From: Paralithodes platypus
Taxonomy: Eukaryota > Arthropoda > Malacostraca > Decapoda > Lithodidae
Direction: 5' to 3'
DNA length: 64,000 bases
Assembly: GCA_032716605.1 (NCBI GenBank)
Contig: CM064519.1
Coordinates: 32,757,423-32,821,422, forward strand
In this document: positions 59,622-64,000 of the stretch, in pieces
How positions within the stretch are numbered: the first letter of the stretch is position 1
Layout of the letters: every line of letters starts with the position of its first letter
Notes under the pieces: generated by a model
Told to the model about the DNA's origin: nothing
Seen by the model: the letters and a program-made list of their open reading frames with translations, nothing else
Database searches by the model: none
Translations under genes and position numbers: made by a program

Positions 59622-59978
59622 GGGGGGTCACCGGCTTTTGTTTTATCGTTCTCTCCCTCTCTCTTTGGCTTGTATCCATTCGGCCCCATTCAGCCTACTG
59701 TTTTAAGACGTTTATCCCCATCCAGGTGTCGATTTTTTCCTGGCGAGCGATAGCGAGCCAGCACTGTATAAAGAAATCCGGCTTCGCCGGAGACATTTTT
59801 CTATCGACAAATTTACAAAGTTAGCTTGCTGTAAAACAAAAATATATATATGCTGGCTCGCTACCGCTCGCCAGGAAAATATTGACACCTGGATGGGGGT
59901 AAACGTCTTGAAACAGTAGGCTGAATGGGGCCGAATGGATAGAGGGAAAAAATTAGAAAAAATGCGAGGTGGACTCCC
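59622..59978. mobile_element. TTAA foldback MITE, family 1b, copy K
   Basis: 357 bp. The left end is GGGGGGTCACCGGC after CTAA (59618-59621); the right end is GCGAGGTGGACTCCC before TTAA (59979-59982). Hairpin TCCGGCTTCGCCGGA intact. It lacks about 20 bp near the right end that copies D and E keep. Confidence 0.9.
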
Positions 59979-59982
59979 TTAA

Positions 59983-60780
59983 TGGACTTTAGGTTCTGTT
60001 TACTCTATCATGAAAGAGTATCCCTGGGAGAGTGTCTGTTGTGTGTTTGACCCCCCGCGTGAAAATAAATACCATGTGAGAGAAATACAAAGAGTTACGA
60101 GTATTTCACAGTACCCCGGAGATATTTTAAAGCTTTATATTTAATTGGGCTGACAGACAGGCCAGTAGGCAACTACAATGTATTACTAAGGCCACAATCG
60201 AATCTACATGGACAACTTACGTATTTCCTTCCCAATCCTTCCAAGATGTTTACTGTGTCATTTAAAAGTTACTAACAATAAGACAGCTGAACGTGTCAAT
60301 TATCAATAGATTATAATTATGTATGAGTATTATCACCAGGAAATGGTAGACAAGACTAAAGTGGCTGTTTATGTGTCTCGTATTAGTTCCACCACAGCAG
60401 TGTCAATGCAGAAAGAACACCACTCGGAAGAACAATACGACAGGGGGAGGCTCGGACGACGAGGGTAATTTATGCGTCTTACAATATCGAGAAAAATTAA
60501 AGAGAAAATGTTTAGCCGTGTTTACCCTGCAAATTGCCCCCGTTTCCAGGCCTTCAGTAACGGTGATTTACGCTGTGCTCTGCTTGGATTCCCCGACACT
60601 CCGCTGATGTATTGCTCTTTGATGTAGCTCGAAATTAAAAATCATAAGTCATGCCCGACACACTGGTTATTTGAAAGGGCTCGGGGGAAGAGAGTGCTAT
60701 GGTCGGCGGCGGGGGGGTCACAGGGGCGATTCGGAGGTGGGGAAAAGGTGGGATTCTGGGGCTAAATGGCTAGGGGTGTT
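59983..60780. other. Single-copy stretch; 60350-60620 a candidate conserved island
   Basis: 60350-60620 is repeat-free with balanced composition. A 78-residue frame (60371-60607) has no domain. It could be a conserved non-coding element. A G-run lies at 60710-60717. Confidence 0.25.
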
Positions 60781-61480
60781 TAGCATTTTTCTCGCCTTGA
60801 CTTCCACCTCTCTCCCTCCCCACTCCCTCCCCTCACTTATCTCTACCCCTTTCCTTCCATCTTTCCCGCTGGCACTCTCTACCTAGTTTCCTCTTAAACT
60901 TATTTCCATTGCGTCCATATCTTCTCATGACCCCCATCTTAATTCCGTAAGACCAATTGTGCCTTATGTAATTGTATATCCCCTACAGCTCCTATCTTAA
61001 TTCCATAATATCAAACTATCCCTTATCGAATTTATACCCTCCCACGATCTTTCATCTTACTCCCATACCTTCACACAATTTCCTTTCTTATTTTATACTG
61101 CCACATATTACCTCCTGTATTGTTTCCTTACCTTTATACTGCCACATATTACCTCCTGTATTGTTTCCTTACCTTTATACTGCCACATATTACCTCCTGT
61201 ATTGTTTCCTTACCTTTATACTGCCACATATTACCTCCTGTATTGTTTCCTTACCTTTACAGTTCATTGATTTTCTCTATTGGCCACATACCCTTCTCAT
61301 GGCCCCACAATGTGCTTCCATATCCCTCTTCCTACATTGCTTCCTTATAGTCAGCTCCCAACAATGCGTCTTTATCATCCAAAGGCCCATTTATCTAATA
61401 ATATGCTCGTCTCTATACCTCGCTTCTCTGCCTCTTTAACATCCCTATAGTATGCCTTGACTTCATATTGACCCTTATGA
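60781..61480. repeat. Pyrimidine-rich tract with a 41-bp tandem repeat
   Basis: TTATACTGCCACATATTACC then TCCTGTATTGTTTCCTTACCT repeats four times at exact 41-bp steps (61093, 61134, 61175, 61216), ending near 61258. The surrounding sequence is C+T biased. The 155-residue frame across it is repeat-driven. Confidence 0.93.
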
Positions 61481-61826
<346 letters not shown>

Positions 61827-62095
61827 TATGCCTTACTTCCACCTCCACCGACTACCCTCCCAGCACCGGCGTTTTCATTCCCGAGATCAAGCGGCTCAGT
61901 TTCCTTGGAGTTATAAGCCAGTTTACTCCCGCGGGACTTTTGGACTGGGGGCGCCGCAAGAGAGGGAGAGAAAGAGAGTACTGCTGGACCCTGGCGATAA
62001 CACTGCCGAGAAATGTAAGGCGAAAGAAGGCGTTCACGATAAGGAAGGGAACTTTTACCTTTCATCATGTTTAACAGAATGTAAATCAAAATAAA
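61827..62095. other. Repeat-free segment, candidate conserved island
   Basis: Balanced composition with CCCGAGATCAAGCGGCTCAG and GAAATGTAAGGCGAAAGAAG. Frames are open on both strands (the plus frame ends at 62094), but no domain is recognised. It could be an unrecognised exon or a conserved non-coding element. Confidence 0.25.
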
Positions 62096-62265
62096 TAAAG
62101 TGCATCCTTTACGTTTTTGTTTTCCCTTTTTACATATAAAAAATTATACTTGCTAATTCAATCAATATTCGTAACCAACAAGTAACGGAATTCAGATTTG
62201 GTATGATTGAATACTACTACTACACTAAGTAGTGGAAGTGGTGGTGGTGGTGTTCTGTGTGTGTA

Positions 62266-62271
<6 letters not shown>

Positions 62272-62328
<57 letters not shown>
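62272..62328. repeat. (GT)n microsatellite
   Basis: About 28 GT units. Confidence 0.97.
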
Positions 62329-63309
62329 ACATTTGTTTGAATAAATTATCTTAATTGCTTTACCTATCTATATTTTGCAGGTGAGCTACCTGTTCCATAC
62401 ATGTTTTCAATTAATAATGTTCGTGTGTGTTCATTAATGTATTCTTTCATTCCTAAAGTGAGAAATGGTTAATCCCATTAATGCTAACTATCCACAAACA
62501 ACAGAATTTGACCCTCGAATGATTTAATGCAAGTACATCACCAAGTATGATCAAAGTGTAATCATATATTAAAGTACATCAAACGTCGTTAGACAATCCA
62601 AGAGCTTTGATAGGAAAACACTTATATAACCTAGCCTACTTTCACCCTTTTCACCATATACACCAATGTTATTTATATATATATTTTTGTGAGAGCAGGA
62701 GAGATTCATCTTTTAAAAGCCCTCGATTCGTCTTCCTAAATATCCAGCCGCGGGTATGGCGGCCTTCCCATAATGATATATATACAAAACTTGGCCTTAT
62801 TAATGCCCATAAGTGCCCTTCCTCACGTAACACATTGATCATCATTCATCTCGCAATTTTGGCGAGGTTTTCCATCACAACGCTTGCCTGAATATTGCTC
62901 GATATATCAACCATTTTGGGGGGATCCGGGCCTCACGGTATGGCCCCAGGGGTACCAACATAGCCGTCACCCACACCACCATCCGTCACACACCCACACA
63001 CCCACCCTCCCACAGCACTCTACTACCTCTTCTTCCATCATTTTTCTCCAGCAGGATAAAACCCCGACTATTGTCCGTCTTCCCAAATACCCAGCAGATG
63101 CGTCCGGGGAAAATAGCCAATTGGGTGATAAATAGAGGCGGTTGGCAAGACTGGCGTGGCTCTCGTCCTAGGTGTTCAATATGCGAGCAGCGGCTTGGGT
63201 CGCCTCGGTATATATACACTTCCTAGCGCTCTTTGGCGGCGTATTGATGGTCCTGTTGCTGTTGGGGATGTGTGTATGTATGTGGGTGTGTGAGGTAAAG
63301 AGTAGAGTA
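62329..63309. other. Single-copy stretch, no supported gene
   Basis: 62700-62960 is repeat-free with CCGCGGGTATGGCGGCC and CATTAATGCCCATAAGTGCC words, again possible conserved non-coding DNA. The 94- and 83-residue frames lack domains. Confidence 0.3.
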
Positions 63310-63862
63310 GGCCGGAGTTGGTGACATGAGTGGGAGGGAGGCGGGGAGTTTTATGGGATGGGTCTGAGTATGTGAGGGAGGAAGGGAGTAGCATAGGCCG
63401 GAGTTGGTGACATGAGTGGGAGGGAGGAGGGGAGTTTTATGGGATGGGTCTGAGTACGTGAGGGAGGAAGGGAGTAGCATAGGCCGGAGTTGGTGACATG
63501 AGTGGGAGGGAGGCGGGGAGTTTTATGGGATGGGTCTGAGTATGTGAGGGAGGAAGGGAGTAGCATAGGCCGGAGTTGGTGACATGAGTGGGAGGGAGGC
63601 GGGGAGTTTTATGGGATGGGTCTGAGTATGTGAGGGAGGAAGGGAGTAGCATAGGCCGGAGTTGGTGACATGAGTGGGAGGGAGGCGGGGAGTTTTATGG
63701 GATGGGTATGAGTATGTGAGGGAGGAAGGGAGTAGCATAGGCCGGAGTTGGTGACATGAGTGGGAGGGAGGAGGGGAGTTTTATGGGATGGGTCTGAGTA
63801 TGTGAGGGAGGAAGGGAGTAGAATAGGCCGGAGTTGGTGACATGAGTGGGAGGGAAGCAGGG
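63310..63862. repeat. 86-bp minisatellite, six full units and a partial
   Basis: GGCCGGAGTTGGTGACATGA starts at 63310, 63396, 63482, 63568, 63654, 63740 and 63826, all exactly 86 bp apart. Units differ at only a few sites (GGCGGGG or GGAGGGG, GGTCTG or GGTATG). The 71-residue minus-strand frames at 86-bp steps are translations of it. Confidence 0.97.
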
Positions 63863-64000
63863 AGTAGGGAGTAAGTAGGGAGTTTGGGGGAAGCTTATGG
63901 GAGTAGCTTCGGTTTTATGTTGATGATATGAGTGTGAGGTAAACATGGTGTGTCCACGGAGTCTACGTAGGTGTAGTGTCATTTAGAATCCGTAAGTGTG

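Overview
This window reads as non-coding DNA from a large, repeat-rich eukaryotic genome, most likely an arthropod and probably a decapod crustacean. The grounds are: very many long (GA)n/(CT)n and (AT)n microsatellites; degenerate AACCTAA-type tracts; tRNA-derived SINEs; several 5'-truncated non-LTR retrotransposons; and many small TTAA-flanked inverted-repeat transposons. There are no bacterial-type operons, no recognisable host exons, no functional tRNA or rRNA genes, and no CRISPR array. The species cannot be named from sequence alone. I support no host protein-coding gene. The long open frames are translations of low-complexity repeats, or broken reverse transcriptases.

Layout. 0-9.5 kb is a transposon-dense block: a poly(A)-tailed LINE fragment (151-812), a tRNA-derived SINE (2575-2820), a CT-rich degenerate array (3.5-4.1 kb), a perfect 78-bp inverted repeat of a tRNA-like SINE head (4921-5110), a LINE 3' half (5224-6975) split by two MITEs, and four more TTAA MITEs up to 9.4 kb. 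9.8-11.5 kb holds a GATA-tailed LINE end and a GC-richer single-copy stretch. 13-20.5 kb is dominated by tandem arrays: GA tracts, a 37-bp minisatellite, a ~2.2-kb G/T-rich minisatellite. 20.5-26.5 kb is mostly AT-rich single-copy DNA with one weak candidate exon and a few candidate conserved non-coding islands. 26.5-29.2 kb carries a MITE with a LINE inserted in it, a dispersed repeat, another MITE and an RTE-like LINE fragment. 31.0-36.4 kb contains two copies of a composite element with a tandem-repeat core, separated by ~1.5 kb of almost pure purine. 37-64 kb is single-copy DNA mixed with purine- or pyrimidine-biased tracts, further TTAA MITEs, GA microsatellites and 80-bp, 41-bp, GT-rich and 86-bp tandem arrays.

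The strongest result is a pair of related, apparently non-autonomous TTAA-target element families, 11 copies in 64 kb. They are near-full-length foldback elements with a conserved GCGAAGC-type mini-hairpin in the loop. Two copies sit in the coding part of one LINE, and removing each with one TTAA restores the LINE reading frame to its stop codon, which fixes the element ends and the 4-bp target duplication from the sequence itself. At least two further families with TTAACCC-type ends are also present, so TTAA-directed transposition (piggyBac-like, by inference) has been a main force here.
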